Shown: one piece after another, positions 33,650 to 44,718 of the stretch
Position numbering within the stretch: position 1 is the stretch's first letter
How the letters are laid out: every line of letters starts with the position of its first letter
Assembly (NCBI RefSeq): GCF_030272615.1
Contig: NC_081406.1
Span: forward strand, 474,907,400-474,971,399
Length of the DNA stretch: 64,000 bases
Direction: 5' to 3'
Source: Cryptomeria japonica
Taxonomy: Eukaryota; Streptophyta; Pinopsida; Cupressales; Cupressaceae
Made by a program: the position numbers and the translations under genes
The notes under the pieces: model-generated
What the model saw: only the letters and a program-made list of their open reading frames with translations
Databases searched by the model: none
What the model was told of the DNA's origin: nothing

Positions 33650-36482
33650 TTAAAAGCTGCATATGCAAGAAGCATACAAACTCCTCAATCTGGCTACAGG
33701 AGAAAAGGTTTCTCCATAGTCTTCTCCTTCTTCTTGGGCATATCCTTTGCACACCAGTTTGGCTTTGTTCCTAATCACTATGCCATCCTCATTCAGCTTA
33801 TTTCTGAAGACCCATTTGGTACCAATGACATTTTTGTGCTCTGGTCTAGGTACCAAGGACCATGTACCATTTTTCTCTATCTGGTCAAGTTCCTCTTCCA
33901 TTGCCTTGATCCAGTCTTCATCCTTATGTGCCTCTTTGAATTTTTTAGGCTCGAATTCGGAGATCATACATGAGTTTTCTCTAACTTTTCTTCTTATAAG
34001 GATTCCTGCATCGTTATCTCCTATGATCTGCTTAGGATCATGATTCAGCTTGACATACCGAGGAATGGTCTTGATAGATTCCTCTTGCTTTTCTTCTTCA
34101 TCCTCATCTCCATCAGTATTAGCATCTACATCTGCTGGTGTAGGAACACTGTTACTGGTACTTGGTTGACTGACAACTGGTTCCCACAAGGTTGCAACTG
34201 GTTTTTTTACCGCTTGCTCACTGCTAGTTTCCTCAATTTTCTCAGAGGTTTCATCAACTCTTACATTGATGCTTTCCATAATTCTCTGAGTCCTATTGTT
34301 GAAGCACTTGAGAGCTTTGCTCTTGGTGGAATATCCTAGGAATATTCCCTCATCACATTTCGCATCAAATTTGCTCTGGTGCTCACTCCTCTTGATATAA
34401 CATTTGCTACCAAAGACTCTAAAGTAGCTAACCACAGGTGTCTTACCGGTCCAATACTCATAAGGAGTTTTATCCTTACCTTTCTTGATGAGTACCTGGT
34501 TCATTGTGTAGACTGCAGTGCTCACCGCTTCTCTCCAAAAGGTGTGAGCTACCTTTCCTTGAATCAACATGGTTCTAGTTGCTTCAACCACAGTCTGGTT
34601 ATTCCTCTCTACTAGGCCATTCTGTTGTGGAGTCTGGGGGGCAAACAATTGCCTCTTGATTCCATGTTCTTCACAGTACTTGATGAATTCACCAGAAGTG
34701 AATTCCCCTCCTTGATCAGTTCTCAGGCACTTGATCCTTTTACCGCTTTCCTTCTCCACTAATTCTCTGAAAGCTTTAAACTTTACAAAGGCTTTAGACT
34801 TGTCTTTCAAGAATGTGACCCACATCATTCTTGAGCAGTCATCAGTGAGAATCATGAAGTACCTATCACCCTGCAAACTCCTAGTTTTCATAAGACCACA
34901 CAAATCAGTATGCACAAGATCAAGCAAGTTGTCAGCAGTGAAATATTTACCTTTAAAGGTTGAGGAAGACATTTTCCCCAATTGACACTCTCTGCACAAG
35001 GTATTATCCGGTTTGCTTAGCACCGACAACCCTCTAACTGCCTTGATCTTACTGGCCTTTACAATGTTATCAAAGTTGACACGGCAGAGTCTCTTATGCC
35101 ATATCCAGCTATCATCAAATTTAGCCATAAGACATGTACTTATATTTGGATTCAAATGAAATAGGTTACCTTTGGTCTGCATGTTGATGGCCACCAATTC
35201 ACCATTCTTTCCTTTGATTCTGCAAACTCTATTCTTGAATTCTAGAGTGAGGCCACTATCATTCAGCTGGGCAACACTCAGAAGGTTGTGTCTAAGACCA
35301 TCAACCCAATACACATTGTCAACACTACTCTTTCCATTAAGAGAGATGGACCCTCTGCCTTTGACCATGCATGGTGCATCATTGCCAAAGTGAACCACAC
35401 CACTATCATACTCCTCCAAGGATAGAAACTTGCTCTGGTCACCAGTCATATGGTGAGAACAACCACTGTCTATGATCCACTCATTGGAATTATCAATCTT
35501 GGAGACAAAAACAAACACAATATCTTCATTTTCTTCATCCTCTGATTCTTTATCTATGACACCTTCATCAACTGCCATAAAACAGTTTCTTTGGTTTCCT
35601 CCTTTGAATTTCTTGAACCTTTCCGGTTTGTCCTTGTTGTCGCCATTAGGATAGTTTACAACAATATGTCCTATCCGGTTGCAAGAAAAGCATTTCAAAG
35701 GTAGCTTACCTTTGTATTTTCCGGTTCCTTTAGGAAGTTTCCTGGCAAGGAGAGCTTCAAATGCCATCAAAATCTCCTCATCATCCATTTCTCTACTCTA
35801 TCTTGGTTCACCACTAGTGCTAGCTTCTTTTCCTTTTTTGGATGGTATAGCAGAAGCTTTAAAAGTTGATTTAGTCTTTTGAACACTACCATCAAAACTA
35901 TTTAGCTCATAGGTTGTCAACTTTTCTATGATGGAGTCCAAGGATACCTTAGTCTTGTCTATTGATCTCAGCTCCTGAATAGCAGCAACCCTTATTGCAT
36001 AGACCGACAATAGGGATCTCAGGACTTTGCTTACCACAGTGGAGTCTTCTATTTTACCACCTACACTCTTGATATCTCCAACAACAATTTTGATTCTTAT
36101 TCCATACTATTGAATGGTCTCACCTTCAACCATCCACATATCTTCAAACTTCCCTCTCAGGCTTTCTTCCTTAGCCTGTTTTACATGCTCATCACCACCA
36201 TAGATATTTTTAAGAGTATCCCATACCTCTTTGGGATTTACTTTGTCCTGAACATCAATAAACTCAATGTCAGATAAACTACTAATTGGGGCTTCCATGA
36301 CTTGCCCATTTTCCTGTATCTCTCTCTTTTGGTCATCGGTGAGAGTACCGGTAGGGGCAACATAGACATTCTCAACATAGCCTCTAGTGTTGAGCACCCA
36401 TGCTTTTGATGTATATCTTCATCATGTCTTTCCATATACTAAAATTTTCCCTGTTAAACTTTGGACCCTCCCTCTTCATCAT
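33650..36482 (-). pseudogene. E2 gag, protease, integrase and RT N-terminus
   Basis: Gag starts at ATG 36482 (MMKREGPKFNRENFSIW) and shifts frame near 36395. The next frame continues to 33650 with stops near 36108 and 35797. The zinc knuckle is CFSCNRIGHIVVNY, with the final Cys changed to Tyr. The protease site WIIDSGCSHHMTGD is intact. The GAG-pre-integrase block has IWHKRLCRVNFDNIV and CRECQLGK. Integrase has HTDLCG, LRTDQGGEFTS and QQNGLVERNN, so D, D and E are present. RT begins DWIKAMEEELDQIEKNGTW and reaches [12 protein letters not shown], where a small indel shifts the frame. A second shift lies near 33570. The 712-codon uninterrupted stretch suggests moderate age. Confidence 0.92.
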
Positions 36483-36538
36483 TTGATTGGGATCTTTACC
36501 TCAAGCAGTTAAGCTTATAACACAGAGGACTTGGAGGA

Positions 36539-36551
36539 CGCTCTGATACCA
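36539..36551 (-). other. Primer-binding site of E2 (initiator tRNA-Met)
   Basis: The minus strand reads TGGTATCAGAGCG, 2 nt inside the 5' LTR end. It matches the complement of plant initiator tRNA-Met over the first 12 bases. Confidence 0.9.
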
Positions 36552-36553
36552 AT

Positions 36554-38068
36554 TGATAACTCAATGATGAGCGAATAGTACCAAACTGGTACTGAGAGGG
36601 GGGGTGAATCAGTACAGGCAAAAATACAGTCCAAAACCGATTTGACAGCAAACACTTCAAATGACTGGCAGACAGTGATACTGGTTTGAAGCAGAGTACA
36701 ACCGGTAAAGCTTAGAATGTCTGAGTCAAGCATTAACCGGTTACTCACTTAGCTTTTCACTCAACTCGAGACTACACTACCATTTCACCCTTATGCATAA
36801 ACAAGTAATCTATCATCAGACCACAATAACAACTAGTTCAACATGTTTTATTGACAGGCATAAAACACAAAACCATCATATGCTTGACAGACAATAGCAA
36901 AGCATCACACATGACACACATATTTTTCACACAGAAACCCAACTGGGAAAAACCATGGTGGGGATGAATATCCACGAGCTATTTTTGAACTCTTTAGAAG
37001 TCCACTTTGTTAGAAGCCTTGTCCGGTTAGAGACATTACAATAGGTTCTGCTAGGAACCGATCCTGTTAGGGATCACCTAGTTAAGGGATGGCTACAATA
37101 CCCGGTTAAGGGTTAAACCCTATTAAAGGTTACCTTGTTAGAGGATTTCAAGAACTCAACAGCTAAAGGATTCCAAACTTAGTAGCTTTGAATTACCCTA
37201 TTAAAGGATTTTCAGCAAGTCGGTTAAGGCTACCTTGTTAAGGGATTTTTTAGCTGTTGAGGTGGTTAGAGATCAACAGGTATTACTATGATCTGGTAAC
37301 AACAGTTAATGTCAATGCAGATCTACTTAAGATCCTCTTCACCTTCTGCACTTACACTCTGCAGGTATCACTTCTCTCCTTTTGGTCTGGCAAGAATCAC
37401 GTATCCCTTCTCTTGGATACACACACACAAATTTTGCCAACAACCTCAGAAAGAGACACAACATTGACCTTATAGGAAAATAGATAGGTCGGTAGCATAA
37501 ACCCTAAACCCTAAACCTGTTAGGTTAAGGAATTCAAACGGTTCAATCCTGACCATTGAGAACACTGCATTAAATGCAGCAGATCTTGATCCAAACTCAA
37601 GACATTCTCCATCGTCCATTTCCACCAATTTTATGGCGGTTTATAACCCATCACATGTTATCACCATTTTACAGTCTTCGCACATTCCTGAGGTAGATAG
37701 GAACAATATCCCTCATGCAAGATCCTTCACGTACACAGGCTTACGTGGCAACACGCTCTGTTCTTCTTTACAATTCTAACTCATCACACAATATCATCGG
37801 TTGAGCCACACAGGCTTGAAGCACATCAACTGAAAACCCTAAAGTTGAGACTACCAACTGGTAGTCATACAATACTTCCATATGCCGGTTCCCATAACTA
37901 TATGCCAGTTCATCATGAACAAGCACACCGCTTCACTTTGGCACAAATGTCGGTTCATAGTGTTATACCAGTTCTCACATATGTCGGTTCACACCTCTTC
38001 AACATATTGACATCAATGACAACATACAATGTCAATATGTCCTCATACCGATTCACATAATGCCAACA
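36554..38068 (-). repeat. 5' LTR of E2 (right copy), 1515 bp
   Basis: The plus strand runs from TGATAACTC to ATGCCAACA. It is very similar to 30534-32075 throughout and has two rather than three AAACCCT units (37499-37512). Confidence 0.9.
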
Positions 38069-38631
38069 ACATCTTCCAATAACTCTATATTTCTCCCTAG
38101 CAAGGTGAGACATTATCAGAATGATGGTTATAGTGCTCAATACTTGCTTCTTAAGACAACGAGAAAGGCAGCAAAGTTGCAGTGAAGCGAACAACATAAT
38201 CAACGGCCAAAATATTTTCCACTCTCAAAAGCCCATGTGAGACAAATAACACTTGTTATGTGGATTGTAATTTATATAAGATATCAAATAAATTTGTGAG
38301 GAGGTTTATAATTGAATTTATAAGTTTTTGATTATAAAAATGATAGAACATCAATGTATTAAACTAATGGGTATTAATTATTTACAATTCTTGATAAAGA
38401 ATTCGTTGTTGACACTTGACATTAGTCATTGTAGAAATCTTGGATGTGATGCCTTTCACATATTGAATATTGATGCTTGTTGAGTATAAAGTTGGGAACA
38501 TTGAACATCAGATGGTTTTATAACAACAAATAATATTAAATGTTGGTTAGAGAATTAAATTGAAATAAATCTGTTCAAACATAGATGCTCTTGTGACCTT
38601 TTTTTTGGTCGATAAAGGAAAATTTAGTATT
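38069..38631. other. Spacer between E2 and family G element
   Basis: No gene seen. It holds the second half of the exon-like stretch (38069-38125) and a decayed dispersed repeat (about 38428-38545) that resembles 26297-26375. Confidence 0.5.
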
Positions 38632-40303
38632 TGTAGCATCGTAAATTGTATGCACTTGCTAGGGTGGTACAATTTCACACCTAGTTTAGCACCCGCCTTG
38701 GCGCATTTTGTATTTTGCATTGCATTTCCCCTTTAGCACTTAATTAATCAAATTAATTAGGTCTAAGGTTCTATTTTATCATCTCCCACATCATAAAGTT
38801 GGGCCCTTTCATTAAAGTGTGCCCTTTTCATTTTATTCCTCCTATACATCATTTAATCAAAAACCCTAATTAGGTCCTATTTTGAACTTGGGGGCTTGAT
38901 TTCAGGGGTCAAAACATCTCGAAATCACCTGTAACTTCAGGATTCTCTCTAAAATCATCATATCCGACAGTCTTGAAAATTTGGTGAAAAGTTGTCAGGA
39001 CCATGGCGCCCGGAGTGCAACATGGTCCCGAACATTTTTCCCGAAATTTTAGGAGCGCGATCCAATCATAAAATAAAGCTTAACCCCAAGAAATTGGCGG
39101 GATATTCAATCTCTAGGTCGGCCAAAAGTCAAAATTAAGACCTAGGGTTTCATATATAAGAGCTCTCTTTCTTCATTTGAAAGGATCTGATTTTGGTTTT
39201 GAGAGGACCTTCTATGTAGCGAAAGAGTAGATCTTTGAAGACTTCAATAACATTCAACATCTTTCTATCAAGCATTTATCAATTTCATTCATCCATTTAG
39301 GGCTTGGAAGACATTGAAGAACAATAGGAGATTACCGACTGAAGATTGGCTTGTACTCCTCCCTTGAGGGTTGGGTATGATTTCATGTTGTTTTCATGTC
39401 TTTGCATAAGCTTCAAATATCCTTTATTCATGCTTTAGATCACTTTGCATCTTGATTTAGAGCATTTACATTATCATTTACAAGCAATTAGGGTTTACTT
39501 TCTAGGTTGCTCTAGTTTGCTTTCTTGCATTTAAGGACCTTGCACACACACTAGGTCTGCACACACAATACATTTTACAATACAACTTGGCTATTCGTGG
39601 AGGTGGAAATCACTGAAGTGGGGGTTTAACTAAGGCAAAACCCTATATAGCCGCCCAAACACCTTTTCAGATATAAGTGCAGGTTTCAGGACTCGGACGA
39701 CGCCGCAGGTTGCAGATCCGGGAGAAGCAGACTGAGACAGAACAACACACCAAATTCCAGCCCAGAAAGCTAGGACAGGGGCGTGGGGCGCCCTGGTCCT
39801 ACCAGGATAGGGGCGCTGGGCACCCTGGTCCCTGGGACAGGGGCGCTGGGCGCCCTGGTCCTCCTGACAGACAGCATTTTCAGCATTTTTGACAGCTTTT
39901 CCAGAGTGCAAAACAACAGTTTCTGGAGCAGTTTCAGGGGCAGAATCAGGACAGTGGCGCCCGCGCCCCCATCCCGAACATTTTCATTCATATTTTAACA
40001 CCAGGTACACATTTACATTCTTGTCTTGTCCTTGTGTTTACAGCTTTCCATCATTTAGGTTCAATTCTGTAATCTTGTTATTAGTTCATACTTGCACTTT
40101 GGGGTTAGGGATTGAACTTGCATCATTTCATCTTTCAATTACAACAAAGGAATAGAAATCCTAATAGGTAGCCCGTGGCTCTCTCTTCCACAAAAAGAAG
40201 TAGCCAATTGTGTGATACCTCTAGGCTCTTTCGTATTCCACAAATGTGTGCTTGAAAGTGAGATCAGGGCATGTTTGCTTAGTGTCACTTTTTCTCCCAC
40301 ACA
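38632..40303 (+). repeat. 5' LTR of family G element
   Basis: TGTAGCATCG...CCCACACA. It contains AAACCCTAA near 38862, TATATAAGAG near 39154 (plausible TATA box) and the triple GC-rich hairpin array at 39773-39861. Confidence 0.93.
39773..39861 (+). repeat. Triple GC-rich hairpin array, 5' LTR copy
   Basis: Three tandem units of the form GGACAGGGGCGC...GCGCCCTGGTCC, each a self-complementary hairpin. The array lies downstream of the likely TATA box, so it would be in the transcript leader. The same array occurs at 46383-46471. Confidence 0.75.
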
Positions 40304-40306
40304 TTT

Positions 40307-40326
40307 TGGTGAACCCGACGTGAATC
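40307..40326 (+). other. Primer-binding site matching tRNA-Trp
   Basis: TGGTGAACCCGACGTGAATC is the exact complement of the last 20 bases (including CCA) of plant cytosolic tRNA-Trp as I remember it. It starts 3 nt after the LTR end. Initiator tRNA-Met, used by E1 and E2, does not fit. Confidence 0.8.
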
Positions 40327-40467
40327 TATCATTGCTTCCTCTTGCATTGCATTTGTTAGATCTAGATCTAGATTTAGTGTGTTTTCATTTCATTTTCATT
40401 AAAAAGAAAAAAGAAAAAAAAAGTGTGTTTCTTTCCATTGTGTGTTTAAATTTTATGCAATTTCAAA

Positions 40468-42546
40468 ATGTCAGATTTTTATTTGCAAGATGTTCATATT
40501 TGTGATGATTATGAGTTAGATGAAGCTTTAGATGAATTTTTGAAACCTAAATATACCAAACCTTCATTTTACCAAAAACTCATAAACATTGTTACTATGC
40601 CATTTTGTTGTGATGAGAAAGATAAGTCGAATGATTCCTCTCAAGGGTACATTCCTATCAGCTCTTCCACTAAATCTAGTAACATGGTTGTTTTCAATGA
40701 TCCCCTCTATGAAGAGATATCTCCTTTTGAATCAGAAGATAAACCTTTTAATAGATATGATCATGCTTTGTTGGATGATGCCCTTGATGCCTTTGTGTCT
40801 CCTAAAAAACACTCCCTTCATGAGGATCCTTTTGTGCAAGAAGATGACATTATCCCTACATTTCCTAGTGATGGCCTTTCCTTTTCCAACAAAATTCCCA
40901 CTAGAGATGATGAATTAATGATAAATGCTTACCCTTCTCCTAAAGTTGGTCTTACCCATAAGCATCCCTTAGAGAAAGAAGATGAAATAATAAGCAATTT
41001 CCTTAATTCTCTCTCCCCTAAAGATCATATTGAAGATATTTTGAGGAAAGAGGATGAGTTTAACACATCTATTGATGCTCTCCCTCCTAAGGATGAGGAA
41101 TTAATAAACAATGTTATCTCCTCTCCCGAAATTGACAATACTTCAAACATTCCTTTCAACAACCTCACTATTTGGGATGAACCATTGGAAGAAGGTGTAG
41201 ATTATTCTCTACCCCGTGAGAGAACCCTAGCCAAAGGGGATGAAATAAAGATTGAAAACTCCCTTGATATTTTCTCACCTTCCTTGAATCTTAATTATTC
41301 TCCCTCTAAAAATAAAGCATCTCCCTCTCCTCAATTTGGTTCTACTCATAAGGAAACCCTAGTTCAAAGCAAGATGGTTAACATTTCTTTCAGAGATCTC
41401 CCTCTCAAAAGTGAGACTTTAGAGAGTAATGTTGATCCTTCTCCTAGAGAGTTTATTCCCCATGTAGATCATTTGATGATAAAGGATGATATGACCTTTC
41501 CTAGTATTACCCTTCCTACTAGAACATCAATGCCTATCCCTTGTCTCTCTCCTGGAATTGATCTAATCTGTGATAAGATTTTAGTGCAAGAGAAGACTAT
41601 CAATAATTCTTCCAACACTTTTTTTCATTCCTCTAAACCATCCTCAATCAATTTGATACATGTGAATGAAACACCTAACAAACCTCTCTTCACTGTCCAA
41701 GGTGCTTGTCCTTCTCAAAATTCTCAACCTTTAAATAAGCCTATCTTAGTGGTTCAAGGTGGTTATGCTAATGATTCTTTTTGCACTCCTAAGAAACCTG
41801 TTATTACTGTGCAAGGAGGTTATTCCTCTAAGAGCCCTTATGAGTATGCTAAGCAATTTACTAGAGAGGGTTATCATGCGGTTGCCCATACTTATAATAC
41901 TAGAAACAATAGGCAACCTAATCCTCCTCCAGTTATCCCAACTTCACTTCCTCCTTCCCAACCTATTCTTCCTCAAGCTCCACGTATTTCACAAGTTCTT
42001 GGTAAGGAATATGATCTCATAGAACAACTTAAAGCTACCCCTGCTAAGATATCACTCTGGGATTTGATTCAAACTTCTTCCGCTCATCATGGAATGTTAC
42101 AAGATGCCTTGAAAGATTTGAATGTTCCTCCACTGAATACATCTAGTAATATAGCATCTTTAGTTAACTCTGTGATGAATCCTAAAGCTCAAATTGTGTT
42201 TACTCAAGATGAGTTACCTACTAGTAAAATTCAACATCAATATGATCCCTTGATGATTGTGGTTATCATAAATGACACTGCTATAAGACGAACACTGGTA
42301 GATAATGGTTCTGGCCTTAATGTGTGTAGCATTAATCTATTGCATAAGATGAATGTGGATACATCCCTTATTGAGCCTGACTCTCGTCCCATTCGAGGCT
42401 TTGATAATGTGGCTAAGTCTTCATTAGGTATTATCACCTTACCCATCACAGTGGGACCTGTTACTTTGCCTACTCCTATCCATGTTATGTCGGGAAATCT
42501 AACATACAACTTGTTATTAGGGAGACCTTGGATTCACAGTATGTAA
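40468..42546 (+). CDS. Family G polyprotein: unknown N-terminus plus retropepsin
   Basis: 692 codons from ATG 40468, the first ATG of the open frame, 164 bp after the LTR, to TAA 42544-42546. Residues 1-400 are unrecognised, rich in Ser, Pro, Asp and Glu and probably disordered. No gag capsid or zinc knuckle is visible. Residues 404-456 hold three repeats of KP-x-x-TVQGGY type (KP at 405, 424 and 442). From about residue 520 comes the pre-protease block seen in plant gypsy polyproteins (KISLWDLIQTSSAHHGML). The retropepsin follows: TLVDNGSGLNVCS with catalytic Asp at 612, and the closing LLLGRPWIHSM. The protease would process the product. The next codons continue in frame after the stop. Confidence 0.8.
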   Translation: MSDFYLQDVHICDDYELDEALDEFLKPKYTKPSFYQKLINIVTMPFCCDEKDKSNDSSQGYIPISSSTKSSNMVVFNDPLYEEISPFESEDKPFNRYDHALLDDALDAFVSPKKHSLHEDPFVQEDDIIPTFPSDGLSFSNKIPTRDDELMINAYPSPKVGLTHKHPLEKEDEIISNFLNSLSPKDHIEDILRKEDEFNTSIDALPPKDEELINNVISSPEIDNTSNIPFNNLTIWDEPLEEGVDYSLPRERTLAKGDEIKIENSLDIFSPSLNLNYSPSKNKASPSPQFGSTHKETLVQSKMVNISFRDLPLKSETLESNVDPSPREFIPHVDHLMIKDDMTFPSITLPTRTSMPIPCLSPGIDLICDKILVQEKTINNSSNTFFHSSKPSSINLIHVNETPNKPLFTVQGACPSQNSQPLNKPILVVQGGYANDSFCTPKKPVITVQGGYSSKSPYEYAKQFTREGYHAVAHTYNTRNNRQPNPPPVIPTSLPPSQPILPQAPRISQVLGKEYDLIEQLKATPAKISLWDLIQTSSAHHGMLQDALKDLNVPPLNTSSNIASLVNSVMNPKAQIVFTQDELPTSKIQHQYDPLMIVVIINDTAIRRTLVDNGSGLNVCSINLLHKMNVDTSLIEPDSRPIRGFDNVAKSSLGIITLPITVGPVTLPTPIHVMSGNLTYNLLLGRPWIHSM

Positions 42547-43593
42547 GCTGTCCCCTCTACATTGCATAGACAAGTTAAATTTATTTATAACAATAAGACA
42601 TATACCTTGATAGGTGATACTAATCTTCAGGCTTGTTTGCAAACATCTACTTCCAAAGGGAGTTTTTCTAAATCTTGCTCTTCTAATGACGACTCTTTAA
42701 ACAAAATACCTATGGATGAATCATCACCCTCTGATAATCAAAATTCTTTGGATGAGTCTAAAGCTCCTGAAGAAGATCCTTCTCAACTTGAGTCTACACA
42801 TGAAAAGGCTTTTGATCCTGAGAAGGTTCTCACAGAAGACGATTGGGGATCTCTTGATTTTAATCCCACCTTTGTAGGTGAGTATAGGGTTCCTCCTAGA
42901 GCGCTTAAAGTTAAAGAAAATGAAGAAACTAAAAATCAATCAGTCTTACCTGAACCTATGAGCAATAATTTTGTGGCCGCTTCTCAAACTTCTTCTCCTC
43001 ACACCTTTAATTCTGAAGAATTTGATTCTTTGTCTTATGAAAAACCACCTTCTCTTCCTGAAATGGCTGATCGTTATGGTCGTGGTTTTCGCATTTTTGC
43101 TAAGCATGGGTATCATGGAAATGGTTGTGGTGCTCATGAACAAGGGATGAAAGTTCCTCTAGAGACTAATTTTCACAATTATGCCTTTGGACTTGGCTAT
43201 AATCCCTGCAAACACACTAAAGCATCTAAAAGACCATCTCTTAATGTGAATGCTATATTTAGTAGTGATGATGATCTCACTTCAACTAAATCATCTTCTA
43301 CCTCTATCAACTCTCATTCCCCTCATAAGGAAATCTTGGCGATGAACAAATCTCTTTATGACTCCCCTCAAATTTCTAAATCCACTTATGAATCTTTATC
43401 TCCTATTCATCACAAAGTCCTTTCCTCCAGGGATAAGGCTCTAATAAATTACACTCATCCCTCTTCTAAGATTTATTGTGACTTTTCTTCTTCAATTTTT
43501 ATCATTTTATACATGTTTTTGATCTCACTTATAGTTGAGCATTTAGCATGTCATATTCAAATTCCTCATTCAATCTATCATGTCTTTAAATAA
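42547..43593 (+). pseudogene. Family G polyprotein, C-terminal part with G-patch-like motif
   Basis: The frame is the same as the upstream CDS. After the TAA it reads AVPSTLHRQVKF, the normal continuation of plant gypsy proteases (GRPW-HSM-AVPSTLH), so the stop looks like a point mutation in a once continuous frame. A Ser/Asp-rich stretch follows, then at about 43063-43200 RYGRGFRIFAKHGYHGNG with QGMKVPL and FGLGYNP. This matches the G-patch-like block (GY-x-G-x-G...QG...GLGY) found after protease in some plant gypsy polyproteins, here degenerate. A hydrophobic C-terminus (FIILYMFLISLIVEHL) ends at 43593. No reverse transcriptase follows. Confidence 0.65.
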
Positions 43594-43600
43594 CATTAAT

Positions 43601-43716
43601 GGCTATTATGTTGCTCATCATTATGTGACATTGGTAGCTCATTTACTGGGGGCTCATTGTCATTCATGATGGTACAATTTCAAGTGCAATCATATTTTTG
43701 AAGCAACATAATAGCC
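43601..43716 (+). repeat. Perfect 15-bp inverted repeat after family G ORF
   Basis: GGCTATTATGTTGCT at 43601-43615 and its exact complement AGCAACATAATAGCC at 43702-43716, with an 86-bp loop, 8 bp after the stop codon. Upstream of the part conserved in the first copy. Confidence 0.8.
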
Positions 43717-44376
43717 TAATTTTCTATGTTATCTCTTGTTCCTATGGGGACAAGAGTGATTTCATACATCTCTTCTTTTGCTTATGTCCAAATCTCTCCC
43801 TAGAAGATTGTGTAAGTCCTTCTCATTGTCCTTATCCTTGGGAGGCAATGATCTTTCCTTATTTTTATCTAAGGATCCACTTTTTCCTATTTTGTGGATG
43901 GTGTGGACTTTATTACTTGATGTTATGCCTTGTATGCATTTGTTGTTGTTTGTTCAAGGATTCTCTCTTACAAGAGGTGTAAGTCCTTGACTACAACCTC
44001 TTTTGCACTCGGTAAAATACATCCATAATGAATTCACTCTCCCAATTGGGTTAAAAGGAGCGTCATCCTTCATTAAGAATCACTTTCACCTCACAAAAGA
44101 AGGAAGTATTGCATTCTTATTCTCTTCTTTGTCTTATTCCTCTCGGGGATAGGTGTCTTTTGTACAAAGATCTCTTCTCCTCTAAGGATCTCCTTTACAC
44201 ATACTACAAGATATCTCTTTTCAACTATCTTATCCTTGCTTAAAGAGCGCAAAAACTCTCTTGCTTGGATCTATGACATTGTTGCATTTTTGGGGTATCT
44301 TCTTTTGTGATGAAGGTAGGTATCCTTGTTCTACTTTGCTTATGACATAAACATTACACTTTTTGAGCAATGGGTC

Positions 44377-44718
44377 ATTCTTGGAACCAGAGCACAGACT
44401 CTTAGAGCGAGATGTCTCCATTTTTCTTTTATGCAAGGTGATTATTCTCGGAACCAGAGCACAGACTCTTAGAGCGAGATGTCACACTTTTGTACTATAC
44501 ACATACAGGGTGTAGCATACTCGGGCATAGACTCCTATGAGGTGCTTCTAGCCTCCCTTACACACACATGCACGAGGTTGAGTGGAACTAGCGGCATAAG
44601 GCTAGACTTTCTCACTCTCCTCCCTTACATGGATCACCTAGACAGACTCTAGGGGCTAGTTTTCCATGTCCTTTTCCCATGGATCACCTAGACAAGATCT
44701 AGGGGTGAGAAGTCCATG
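44377..44718 (+). repeat. Duplicated 3' UTR motifs, second family copy
   Basis: Holds the 40-bp pair (44377-44416, 44444-44483) and the two stem-loop units (44628-44668, 44678-44718), matching 682-1024 in the first copy. The inverted ends CATGGA/TCCATG and inner CCTAGA/TCTAGG are unchanged. Confidence 0.8.

Larger units (their letters stand above)
30534..38068 (-). mobile_element. Ty1/copia element E2, complete with both LTRs
   Basis: LTRs at 36554-38068 (5' on the minus strand) and 30534-32075 (3') flank gag-pol in copia order. The flanks are GCATC (30529-30533) and ACATC (38069-38073), a 5-bp TSD with one mismatch. The initiator tRNA-Met PBS (36539-36551) and the polypurine tract (32076-32089) are intact. 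The internal region has several frameshifts and stops, so the copy is inactive. It differs in sequence from E1 but belongs to the same broad copia type (identical PPT, closely matching domains). Confidence 0.93.

Noticed and set aside
40307-40326. A tRNA-Trp gene
   Set aside because: Only the 3' complement is present, as a primer-binding site. There is no cloverleaf or intragenic promoter boxes.
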